6,001 nucleotides of DNA. It comes from an uncultured Acidobacteriota bacterium. Its GTDB lineage: Bacteria; Acidobacteriota; Blastocatellia; Pyrinomonadales; Pyrinomonadaceae. The stretch is taken from positions 1 to 6,001 of the forward strand of contig CADEEU010000237.1 in assembly GCA_902826385.1 (NCBI GenBank), in the 5' to 3' direction. The position numbers were made by a program, and so were the translations under genes. This document shows positions 1 through 5,952 of the stretch, in pieces (the first letter of the stretch is position 1; every line of letters begins with the position of its first letter). Below the pieces are notes generated by a model. That model did no database searches. It was not told where the DNA came from and saw nothing but the letters and a program-made list of their open reading frames with translations.

Positions 1-456
1 ATCTTCTTTGGTGAAATAAATGTTCCCCAACACATATCGCGCGCCGGGAAATTTCGCGTCCATCGATACGGCTTTTTGGGCGGCTGCGATTGCCTCATCT
101 ATCTTATTCTGACGCAAAAATGCGATCGCCAGATTTGTCCTATTCGGCGCCGTATCTGAGTAGCTCAGGGAGTCTTCAAGGAACTTAACCGCATCAGCAT
201 AATTTCCGTCTTCAATGGCAATATTGCCCGCTCGTTGAAGTGCAATGCCTACGACCGCCCGGTTTTCGATCGCCGCATTGATCAGGTCGCCCGATATTTG
301 ATACGTCTCGGCCGCACTAAGGTGTTTGAGCAGGTCGTCCGCAGGCTGCGTGTTTAGGTCCTTCGACGAAGCCGAGGTCTTTTTCGGATCGATCCTTTGA
401 GCGGAAATACTCAATGAAAACAAAAATATTACGACAATAAATATTCTTGTAATCAT
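1..456 (-). CDS. Secreted TPR-repeat protein, N-terminal 152 residues (3' end outside window)
   Basis: The reading frame opens with ATG at 456-454 and stays open to the window edge. Residues 1-19 form a signal peptide: MITR, then the hydrophobic stretch IFIVVIFLFSLSI, with likely cleavage after SISA before Q20, so the product should be exported. After a polar linker (about 21-42) come helical repeats of TPR type: about 71-101 (LQRAGNIAIEDGNYADAVKF), 103-136 (TNLAIAFLRQNKIDEAIAAA) and a third starting near 137 (ARYVLGNIYF). These repeats normally serve as protein-binding scaffolds. In Acidobacteriota, proteins with this kind of N-terminus often continue into FG-GAP/ASPIC-UnbV (CRTAC1-like) domains and lie next to Oar-like receptors; that continuation is inferred and not visible here. 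It follows the receptor gene on the same strand but beyond an intrinsic terminator. The start has no clear Shine-Dalgarno (only CAGAG nearby), and no convincing promoter was found in the 48 bp after the terminator, so it may depend on read-through. Confidence 0.8.
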   Translation of the reverse strand, partial: MITRIFIVVIFLFSLSISAQRIDPKKTSASSKDLNTQPADDLLKHLSAAETYQISGDLINAAIENRAVVGIALQRAGNIAIEDGNYADAVKFLEDSLSYSDTAPNRTNLAIAFLRQNKIDEAIAAAQKAVSMDAKFPGARYVLGNIYFTKED

Positions 457-504
457 AAGCAAAACTCTGACTTATTTAAGTTTCGGAATACCCGATTTTA
501 TCAC

Positions 505-555
505 AAAACAAAAAAGGCAAGAAGATATTTGCTTCGCAGCATTTATCTTCTTGCC
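505..555 (-). terminator. Rho-independent terminator after the receptor gene
   Basis: Read on the minus strand, GGCAAGAAGATA (555-544) pairs perfectly over 12 bp with TATCTTCTTGCC (527-516). Between them lie a symmetric AA/AA internal loop and a 4-bp stem TGCT/AGCA closed by the tetraloop GCGA, a GNRA-class loop. The hairpin is followed directly by T6-G-T4 (515-505). It begins 19 nt after the receptor's TAA. The plus strand has no T tract after the same stem, so termination is one-directional, for transcripts coming from the receptor gene. The 3' end of the tract lies 48 bp before the ATG of the TPR gene. Confidence 0.9.
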
Positions 556-574
556 AAAATTTAAGGACCGAAAA

Positions 575-3500
575 TTAGAAATTCAACTTCAAAGCATACT
601 GAATTTCGCGACCGCCCTTGGTTCCCCGAGCAACTCCAAAATTACCATCTGGTTGTCCGTCAAGAGCAGTAATTGTATTATTTGTAGCGCTGCAGGTTGC
701 AGTTCCACAACGAACTATACCGTTATAGAACAGAGTACCAAGAGTGCCGCCACCAAACTGAACGGTATTGAAGGCATTAAAGAATTCCAGACGGAATTGG
801 ATTCGAGCGCCTTCTCCCAGAAAACTACTTTTTAGCCAGGAAGGAGAAAAGTTTTTGTAGACAGAAAAATCTACGTTCTTTGTTCCCGGCCCAGCACAGG
901 TTGATTTGTTCGGAATCGTCTCTCCGATTTTGTAACCAACCAAAGTCCAAGCTTTTGGATTGAAATATCTGCCTTTCGTACCTTCCAGCGTACATGGCTC
1001 GCTCTCAACCCGAATGGGCCTTTGATTAGCGACGGTGGTTCCGGTTCCGGTTATACCCGCCTGGAAACTTTGCCCTAATCCAAAACCTTGAATGCCTGTC
1101 GAGTTTAACTGCGGAGTTAGAGATGTTCCGCTTGAAAGCTGAACAATAGAAGTAAATTCCCAGCCGCCAAGAACGGTTCTGACAAACGGATGAGAGCCCT
1201 TAAATGTCGGCAGATTGTAAATCATGTTTGCCACAAAGATATGCGGACGGTTGATATCCGACTCGGCAAAATCGAGGCCCCGGTTATTTCTATCCAAGAC
1301 TGCAAAGGCACTATTAGTACCACTTGAATCAGTCAGACCAAAATCGGCTTTTGACTTCGAAAAAGTGTAAGCCGCCTGCAAGTTAAAGCTCTTTGCAAAT
1401 CGAGTTCTAAACAGAACCTGCAGCGAATCGTAATAAGCCTTTCCGTTTCGCTCAAACTGATAGATCGAACCGTAATTGCTATACGGACGAAAGGCATTCA
1501 CCGCGTTTCCATCCGCCGCAAATGCGGCCGCTTTTTGATTTGCCTGCTTAACTTGATTGACATCGTTGTGCGTCAGTTGTTTGCGAGCACGGTTGCCTAC
1601 ATAACCTACTTCCAAGACGGTTTCCTTCCACAACTGCCGGCCGACGGAGGCGTTAAACTGCAATGAATATGGCGTCGCTGCTTCCGGACTCAATCCAAAC
1701 CTCGGCGAACCGGCCGATGCCGCTCCGAGACCCGCATAAACGGTACCATCCAGGGTTCGCTGTCCACCATTTGAAATCGCAAACGGTGAATTCGTCGTCA
1801 ATGCGGCAAAATATGGACTCGTTCTTTCCCGAAGATAAAACGTTCCGAACCCGCCCCTGATAGCCGTTTTTCCATCGGAAAAAACGTCCCAGGCAATACC
1901 GATTCTCGGAGCCAGATTTTTGTAATTATTCTCACGCAACGACCGGTTTGAAAATTCAACCGGTGTGCTGGCACCGGCAATTCCGGCACACGGATTGGTC
2001 CCTTTGGGAACTACCAAGCCGTTACAAGGGTCAGTTGCGGGTCTCGACGGATTGTAAGCCGCTGGCGAAAAACCACTGATAAGGTCGCGTTTGTCTGTGG
2101 GCTCATAAAGCAAGGAATATCTTACACCCAATTCCAAGGTTAGATTTGTTCTTGCCTTCCATGTGTCTCCAAAATAGAACTCTAGATTCTTGTACCGGTT
2201 TTGTCCGACAGGCATCGTGTTGGTCTCATTAAAACCAAAAAGCGATCCATTAGTTAATACGTCAGCCAAGGCGTTACCCGAATTGTTTCCGCAGCAAGCG
2301 CCCCAGAATTGAGTTGCTTCATTGTTCGGTCCCGAATCCTCATTCTTGGCAGCCGTATCATACAGAAATCCCATCTTAAGAGTATGGTTCCCCTTAACCA
2401 TGGAAAAATCATCTCTAACCGTGTAAATATCGAGCGAGTTTCTAAAAGGTGTTTGAGTCCATAAATCGGGGCCGGAGCTCGAACCAAACGGAGAGATTCC
2501 ACCCCAGAAAACTGGATGTGGACGATTATTGCCGTTTACCTTGCCCGAAGTCGGGAACAGTCCGGGAATTTTTGTGTTGATATCCGCATTAAGATCGGCA
2601 CCTGCACCCGGATCGACGTTTATGCGATTGGCAGAATATGAGAATTGAACGTCGTTGATCGCTGTAGAAGTAAGTTGGGTAGTCAGTTTTACCGCGGCCT
2701 GTTTGGACGGCTGCGTCCAACTGCTTTCTATGGTTGGAAAGGCGTCGTCTCCCCACAAGCTGCCATTTAGAGTTGGAAACCCGTTTGCCCAATCATCCTG
2801 GGTATATCGGCCGAAAATCTTATTTTTGGAATTAAGATTGTAGTCTATGCGAACATTTTCTTCGCGGAAATTGATCGGCGAGTTTGCCGAGGTCGCCCAA
2901 TTGTTACAAGTAGTCCCCGTTGGCGACCAGGCCAAATTCGGCAAAGGAAAAATTTTTACTAGAGATGCCCCCGCCGCGCTTAGATCAGCAGCAGGGATAA
3001 CTTGCGTAGCTGCCCCCGGACGACCACCACCAATAGCATTACCACTGCAAGGAAAGTCATCGTTAGGATCAGCCGGATTATTTATTAAAATTCTCCGATT
3101 ACGAAAGTCACCGCCTCGCTCGGCAATAGTCGGAACGCTTCCGGTACGCGTCCGACCGCGGATTTCCTTATTCCACTCCTGCGAATAAAAGAAAAACAGA
3201 CGATCTTTGACGATCGGCCCGCCGAGTGAAAAACCGTAATCATTTCGACGCAGTTTATCTTTTACGCCTCCATTGTTTTTCGCAAAAAACTCAAACGCGT
3301 TGAGTTTGTCATTTCGCCCGAAATAAAACGCACTGCCGTGGAACGTATTGCTGCCGCCGCGTGTCGCAATCGAGACAATGGCTCCTGCCGCTTGTCCGTA
3401 TTCGGGGCCGTAGCTATTTCGTAGCGATCTAAACTCGGCAATCGCTTCGATTGAAGGGAACAGAAGGATCGTCCGATTTGACCCGGTGTCGTTATTATTG

Positions 3501-4165
3501 GCACCGTCTGTCAAAAATAGATTGGCTTGCCCCGAATTTCCGTTAACCGAAAAATCCACGCCGCCAAATAGTCCCTTTTGTTTGCTGTCGAAATTATTCG
3601 CCGCCGACACACCAGGCTGTAATTGGGTAAGCTGAGTGAAGCTTCGCCCGTTGAGCGGAAGCTCGCGTACTTGCTCGCCGGAAACGACCTCGCCGACGGT
3701 CCCTGACTGTGTTTCGATTTGAATGCTGTCAGCAGTAATATTAACGACCTCGCTTACCGCACCGGTTTCCAAAGTCACGTCCTGCCGGGTCACATTCGCC
3801 ACGTTTACGACCACGTTCGAAACCGAAGTTTCCTTGAACCCGGTTTTCGTAATGGTCAGGCGATAAGTTCCGATGGCCAAATTAACAATACTGTAATTAC
3901 CGTCGGCACTGGTCATCAACGTTCGCTTGGCACCAGTTTCAAGGTGTAGTGCAGTAATCGTTGCATCAGGCACAACGGCACCATTTTGATCGACTACACT
4001 GCCGGCTATCTGGCCGGAGGTTCCTGTTTGGGCCCTAATCTTAGCCGGACTCAAAACCAGCCCTACAGTGATCAATAAAATCAGACCGCTGAGCAAGGCA
4101 AAACCTTTGCGTCGGAACGACGTGTTTAAAACTTCGTCTCCGGCCGACAAATTTAGCTTAAGCAT
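575..4165 (-). CDS. Oar-like TonB-dependent outer-membrane receptor with carboxypeptidase-regulatory-like N-terminal domain
   Basis: Complete 1,196-residue outer-membrane transporter, predicted to import a large ligand with energy from TonB-ExbBD. Residues 1-20 are a long basic n-region ending in RRK, followed by a hydrophobic core (21-39) and likely signal cleavage after A45 (KIRA/Q). Residues about 51-135 form a carboxypeptidase-regulatory-like beta-sandwich (GQIAGSVVDQNGAVVPDATI, then DGNYSIVNLAIGTYRLTI). The plug covers about 145-270, with ELPLNGRSFTQLTQLQPGV, NLFLTDGANNNDT and EFRSLRNSYGPEYGQAAGAI. The rest is a large barrel with typical late-strand wording (RIQFRLEFFNAFNT) and a C-terminal ALKLNF whose final aromatic residue suits recognition by the BAM complex. 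No classical TonB box was recognised. The ten cysteines all lie in the barrel part, several as close pairs. The start is fixed by an upstream AGGAGGAG. A ROK regulator gene lies upstream on the same strand, which suggests a carbohydrate ligand, but the substrate cannot be read from the sequence. The frame is intact. Confidence 0.93.
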   Translation of the reverse strand: MLKLNLSAGDEVLNTSFRRKGFALLSGLILLITVGLVLSPAKIRAQTGTSGQIAGSVVDQNGAVVPDATITALHLETGAKRTLMTSADGNYSIVNLAIGTYRLTITKTGFKETSVSNVVVNVANVTRQDVTLETGAVSEVVNITADSIQIETQSGTVGEVVSGEQVRELPLNGRSFTQLTQLQPGVSAANNFDSKQKGLFGGVDFSVNGNSGQANLFLTDGANNNDTGSNRTILLFPSIEAIAEFRSLRNSYGPEYGQAAGAIVSIATRGGSNTFHGSAFYFGRNDKLNAFEFFAKNNGGVKDKLRRNDYGFSLGGPIVKDRLFFFYSQEWNKEIRGRTRTGSVPTIAERGGDFRNRRILINNPADPNDDFPCSGNAIGGGRPGAATQVIPAADLSAAGASLVKIFPLPNLAWSPTGTTCNNWATSANSPINFREENVRIDYNLNSKNKIFGRYTQDDWANGFPTLNGSLWGDDAFPTIESSWTQPSKQAAVKLTTQLTSTAINDVQFSYSANRINVDPGAGADLNADINTKIPGLFPTSGKVNGNNRPHPVFWGGISPFGSSSGPDLWTQTPFRNSLDIYTVRDDFSMVKGNHTLKMGFLYDTAAKNEDSGPNNEATQFWGACCGNNSGNALADVLTNGSLFGFNETNTMPVGQNRYKNLEFYFGDTWKARTNLTLELGVRYSLLYEPTDKRDLISGFSPAAYNPSRPATDPCNGLVVPKGTNPCAGIAGASTPVEFSNRSLRENNYKNLAPRIGIAWDVFSDGKTAIRGGFGTFYLRERTSPYFAALTTNSPFAISNGGQRTLDGTVYAGLGAASAGSPRFGLSPEAATPYSLQFNASVGRQLWKETVLEVGYVGNRARKQLTHNDVNQVKQANQKAAAFAADGNAVNAFRPYSNYGSIYQFERNGKAYYDSLQVLFRTRFAKSFNLQAAYTFSKSKADFGLTDSSGTNSAFAVLDRNNRGLDFAESDINRPHIFVANMIYNLPTFKGSHPFVRTVLGGWEFTSIVQLSSGTSLTPQLNSTGIQGFGLGQSFQAGITGTGTTVANQRPIRVESEPCTLEGTKGRYFNPKAWTLVGYKIGETIPNKSTCAGPGTKNVDFSVYKNFSPSWLKSSFLGEGARIQFRLEFFNAFNTVQFGGGTLGTLFYNGIVRCGTATCSATNNTITALDGQPDGNFGVARGTKGGREIQYALKLNF

Positions 4166-4170
4166 AGAAA

Positions 4171-4178
4171 CTCCTCCT
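4171..4178 (-). promoter_or_regulatory. Shine-Dalgarno site of the receptor gene
   Basis: AGGAGGAG on the minus strand (4178-4171) lies 5 nt before the ATG at 4165. It is a near-full anti-16S match at working distance. It fixes the start despite the unusually long stretch before the signal-peptide core. Confidence 0.85.
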
Positions 4179-4291
4179 ATCTCTTACCGGCTAATATGAC
4201 TTTCGCTCAATTCTTGATTCGTAATGAAAAACTCGGTATTGACAATAAAAGAAAATTTATCGACGAATACTTTTGTTGTGTGACCCTACGG

Positions 4292-4320
4292 AAGTTACTA
4301 CCGAATAAATGCCTTGTCAA
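4292..4320 (-). promoter_or_regulatory. Candidate sigma-70-type promoter of the receptor gene
   Basis: On the minus strand a perfect TTGACA (4320-4315) is followed, after a 17-nt spacer, by TAACTT (4297-4292), a weak -10 that matches the consensus at three of six positions. The start would fall near 4285, giving a leader of about 120 nt before the ATG. A second candidate nearer the gene, TTGTCA at 4244-4239, has only a poor -10 (around TACGAA). The perfect -35 with ideal spacing makes the first the better choice, but the weak -10 could mean that an activator or another sigma factor is needed. Confidence 0.4.
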
Positions 4321-4339
4321 CCCCAAATTGAGGCATCAC

Positions 4340-4349
4340 GAAAATTTTC
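4340..4349. repeat. GAAAATTTTC palindrome upstream of the receptor promoter
   Basis: A perfect 10-bp palindrome, centred about 59 bp upstream of the predicted receptor transcription start and about 20 bp upstream of the -35 box. An AT-rich site here could act as an operator or UP-like element; known ROK operators (NagC/Mlc type) are also AT-rich palindromes. A palindrome of this composition can also arise by chance. Confidence 0.35.
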
Positions 4350-4358
4350 CTTCGTTTA

Positions 4359-4406
4359 CGGCTTTTCCGGCTATCTTAACGGTGAGTTGGATGTCGGAAA
4401 ACGCCG
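4359..4406 (-). repeat. Imperfect inverted repeat just downstream of the ROK gene
   Basis: Arms CGGCTTTTCCG (4359-4369) and CGGAAAA-C-GCCG (4395-4406) pair over 11 bp with one bulged base, around a 25-nt loop. It starts 23 bp after the ROK stop codon. In the ROK transcript it could fold as a 3' hairpin. No T tract follows it (the next bases are TAAACGAAGG), so it is not a standard intrinsic terminator. It may protect the 3' end, cause weak termination, or be a binding site upstream of the receptor promoter. Confidence 0.4.
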
Positions 4407-4429
4407 GACTTGACCACTAATCAGAAGAG

Positions 4430-5620
4430 TCAAACCGGGATCGACGAGAACTTATTAGCAAGTACCAAACTGAAAGCACCTAGTAACGTCGGATCGGGCC
4501 CGAGCGTCGACGGAATGATTCTGGTTGAGGAAATGCCGTGGCAAACACCGCCGTTCGCAACGGATTTAATTTCGTCCGCAATCAAAGGCCATGCTTTTGC
4601 TATGGTTCCGCCTAGGATTATCGCCTCCGGGCAAAGCCCCTGGATCAAATTACCCATGCCAACGCCTATGTATCGGGCCGTTTCTTTCAAAGCGGCCATC
4701 GCGTTTTCGTCATCTTCATAGGCTAATCCAATCAATTCCACGAAAGTTATTCGGCTGGCATACTGCGGATTTCCCAGCCGTTTTGCATATCGGGCAAGGG
4801 CCGACTGCTCAGACGCGAACGCTTCCCAGCAATCGTTGTTACCATTGGAGCAAGTTACTGGCGCGTCTGCACCAAGCGTCATATGACCGAATTCGCCTGC
4901 CACTCCGCCTTTGCCGCGATAGATCTGGCCGTCCAGTACAACTCCCGTACCTATGCCATTTTCAATGAAAACGAGGATAAAGTCCCTGATATCCTGTACT
5001 TCGGGGCGCCCGAACCAAAGTTCGGCCAAAGCGGCGGCGTTCGCGTCATTATCGACGGTAACCGGCAAGCCCGTTGCGGACCGGATCTTTTCAATGATGT
5101 CGGGATTATGCCATTTTAAGTGAGGGTTGTAGAGGATCTGGCCTCTTGAAGTATCAACCAACGCAGGCAAGCTTATTCCGACACCTTCAATTGATTTACC
5201 GCGCCCTGCTATTAGTCGTTCAATCGATTCGATTATCAGCTTGCTCGTCGTATCGGCATCCGGATCGGTCCAAAAAACCTCTTTCGCGATCGCCCGGCCG
5301 GTTAGGTCACAGGTCGCAACAGAGGTTTTAGCGGTTCCAATATCGATTCCAATCGCCACAGGATCGGCCGACTGCAGAGTTAGCAAAGCGGGTGGACGTC
5401 CGCCGCTTGACTCGCCTTCAACCTCCTTAATAAGCCGGCATTTCTTTAATTCATCGACTATTAGCGAAACGGTAGAGCGTTGCAACCTGGTTTCACGGGC
5501 AATGTCGGCCCGCGATATCGGCCCTTTTTCGCGCACGAAATTGAGCACGATCTGCCGGTTTATTTCCCGTACAGTATTCGAGCGAGCAACATTTGCAGTT
5601 CTTAGATCTATTCGCCTCAC
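4430..5620 (-). CDS. ROK-family transcriptional regulator (NagC/XylR type)
   Basis: A 396-residue DNA-binding sugar sensor of usual ROK-repressor length. Residues about 14-80 are a winged helix-turn-helix, with recognition unit SRADIARETRLQRSTVSLIV (36-55) and GGRPP (73-77), the conserved basic wing segment. The ROK domain (about 88-390) shows the phosphate-1 loop DIGTAKT (93-99), a PALVDTSRG segment (152-160), DNDANAAALAE with the kinase-type aspartate D192, the glycine motif GIGTG (222-226), and GVAGEFGH with E243 and H246, expected to contact sugar and metal. The zinc motif, normally CxCGxxGCxE, reads C257-S-N-G-N-N-D-C264-W-E266: one cysteine is replaced by asparagine and a glycine by aspartate. 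The start is GTG, because an in-frame TAA lies 10 nt upstream and the next start codon would remove the helix-turn-helix. No Shine-Dalgarno is present. It likely controls the downstream receptor gene, itself, or the divergent gene; the inducer is unknown. Confidence 0.93.
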   Translation of the reverse strand: MRRIDLRTANVARSNTVREINRQIVLNFVREKGPISRADIARETRLQRSTVSLIVDELKKCRLIKEVEGESSGGRPPALLTLQSADPVAIGIDIGTAKTSVATCDLTGRAIAKEVFWTDPDADTTSKLIIESIERLIAGRGKSIEGVGISLPALVDTSRGQILYNPHLKWHNPDIIEKIRSATGLPVTVDNDANAAALAELWFGRPEVQDIRDFILVFIENGIGTGVVLDGQIYRGKGGVAGEFGHMTLGADAPVTCSNGNNDCWEAFASEQSALARYAKRLGNPQYASRITFVELIGLAYEDDENAMAALKETARYIGVGMGNLIQGLCPEAIILGGTIAKAWPLIADEIKSVANGGVCHGISSTRIIPSTLGPDPTLLGAFSLVLANKFSSIPV

Positions 5621-5626
5621 TGTGGA

Positions 5627-5632
5627 ATTTTA
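5627..5632 (-). promoter_or_regulatory. Candidate -10 box of the ROK gene, giving a leaderless or near-leaderless mRNA
   Basis: TAAAAT on the minus strand (5632-5627) matches the -10 consensus TATAAT at five of six positions and ends 6 nt before the GTG start. Transcription would therefore begin at or beside the start codon. This agrees with the absence of a Shine-Dalgarno. No good -35 hexamer was seen at 16-18 bp. An alternative -10, TATAAC, lies further upstream (about 5657-5662), also without a clear -35. Confidence 0.4.
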
Positions 5633-5641
5633 TTGCGAGAA

Positions 5642-5648
5642 CAGATCA
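5642..5648 (+). repeat. CAGATCA repeat, copy 1 (ROK promoter)
   Basis: First of three copies of the 7-mer CAGATCA/TGATCTG in the divergent gap. It lies between the ROK -10 candidate (5627-5632) and the expected -35 position, where a bound repressor would block ROK transcription. Confidence 0.4.
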
Positions 5649-5737
5649 AAGTCGTTATACGTCATCGCAGACAATGCTGGCGCCCGCTTTTAGGCAACCC
5701 GCCGTTTTGAACATGCTTTTATCTTAGCCGTGGCCTA

Positions 5738-5744
5738 TGATCTG
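5738..5744 (-). repeat. CAGATCA repeat, copy 2 (inverted, upstream of the plus-strand promoter)
   Basis: TGATCTG on the plus strand is the reverse complement of the other two copies. It lies 8 bp upstream of the -35 box at 5753, around -47 relative to the predicted start. Confidence 0.4.
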
Positions 5745-5752
5745 AATACAAC

Positions 5753-5781
5753 TTGAAAAAGTAAACATCGTAAAATAGAAT
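5753..5781 (+). promoter_or_regulatory. Sigma-70-type promoter for the plus-strand gene
   Basis: TTGAAA (5753-5758, five of six consensus matches) and TAGAAT (5776-5781, five of six) are separated by exactly 17 bp. The transcription start is expected near 5788, leaving a leader of about 165 nt before the ATG at 5953. This is the best-matching promoter in the window. Inverted copies of CAGATCA/TGATCTG lie on both sides of it. Confidence 0.6.
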
Positions 5782-5791
5782 CTGCAAAGGT

Positions 5792-5798
5792 CAGATCA
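5792..5798 (+). repeat. CAGATCA repeat, copy 3 (at the plus-strand transcription start)
   Basis: This copy falls at about +5 to +11 from the predicted start of the plus-strand promoter. With copy 2 it forms a perfect 7-bp inverted repeat that encloses the promoter. A shorter local inverted repeat, ATCTG-N7-CAGAT (5780-5796), overlaps the -10 end and the start site, so this copy could itself be half of a two-fold symmetric operator. Confidence 0.4.
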
Positions 5799-5827
5799 CA
5801 CGAAACCAAATTATAAGCGATCATGAT

Positions 5828-5897
5828 AACAATGTTCATAAGCATAACGCAAGGTTGTCTTTTAGAACTTTTGCCGTGGACCACAACAAACATTGTT
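5828..5897 (+). repeat. Inverted repeat in the leader of the plus-strand gene
   Basis: AACAATGTT (5828-5836) and AACATTGTT (5889-5897) are perfect 9-bp reverse complements around a 52-nt spacer that also contains a nested GTTGT/ACAAC pair (5854-5858 and 5883-5887). In the predicted leader RNA they could close a long stem. The arms are AT-rich and the loop is long, so stability is doubtful. No known riboswitch class was recognised. Confidence 0.3.
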
Positions 5898-5939
5898 CGG
5901 CATGGTTTTTCCCTTACCAAAAGGCTTTATTCAGAGACG

Positions 5940-5945
5940 AAGGAG
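5940..5945 (+). promoter_or_regulatory. Shine-Dalgarno site of the plus-strand gene
   Basis: AAGGAG (5940-5945) lies 7 nt before the ATG at 5953, an ideal spacing, and supports a real start although only 16 codons are visible. Confidence 0.7.
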
Positions 5946-5952
5946 CGTCCGT

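Larger units (their letters stand above)
4166..4429. other. 264-bp intergenic region between ROK and receptor genes
   Basis: Non-coding by inspection. From the ROK end it holds an imperfect inverted repeat (4359-4406), a GAAAATTTTC palindrome (4340-4349), the TTGACA-N17-TAACTT promoter candidate (4320-4292), an 11-base near-palindrome TATTGACAATA (4238-4248) and the receptor's Shine-Dalgarno. The short open frames crossing it have no ribosome-binding site and no recognisable sequence. The length and content suggest that the receptor has its own regulated promoter and does not rely only on read-through from the ROK gene. Confidence 0.6.
5621..5952. other. 332-bp divergent regulatory region between the ROK gene and the plus-strand gene
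   Basis: No gene is supported here. In order it holds the ROK -10 candidate, three CAGATCA copies, the TTGAAA-N17-TAGAAT promoter reading right, a leader of about 165 nt with a 9-bp inverted repeat, and a Shine-Dalgarno. A 61-codon minus-strand frame (5920-5735) begins with TTG, lacks a ribosome-binding site and lies antisense to the promoter and leader, so it was not annotated. Confidence 0.6.

Noticed and set aside
551..835. 94-codon plus-strand open frame over the receptor 3' end
   Set aside because: It begins inside the terminator stem, has no ribosome-binding site, and lies antisense to the well-supported C-terminal end of the receptor.
2847..3188. 113-codon plus-strand open frame inside the receptor gene
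   Set aside because: It is antisense to a clear coding frame, has no recognisable domain and no Shine-Dalgarno; an ordinary shadow.
4239..4261. TTGACA on the plus strand in the receptor gap as a rightward promoter
   Set aside because: At 17 bp spacing the -10 position reads GACGAA, and no plus-strand gene lies downstream; it would only be antisense to the ROK gene.
4196..4420. 74-codon plus-strand frame in the gap between ROK and receptor genes
   Set aside because: No Shine-Dalgarno precedes the ATG, no family is recognisable, and it overlaps the receptor promoter region.
5241..5693. 150-codon plus-strand open frame antisense to the ROK 5' region
   Set aside because: It overlaps the conserved helix-turn-helix coding sequence on the other strand and has no domain-like pattern.
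5735..5920. 61-codon minus-strand frame in the divergent gap
   Set aside because: It has a TTG start without a Shine-Dalgarno, lies antisense to the predicted promoter and leader, and its composition does not look like a protein.
5901..5930. CCTT/AAGG hairpin before a T-rich stretch as an attenuator in the plus-strand leader
   Set aside because: The stem is only 4 bp and the following TTTATT is not a proper T tract.
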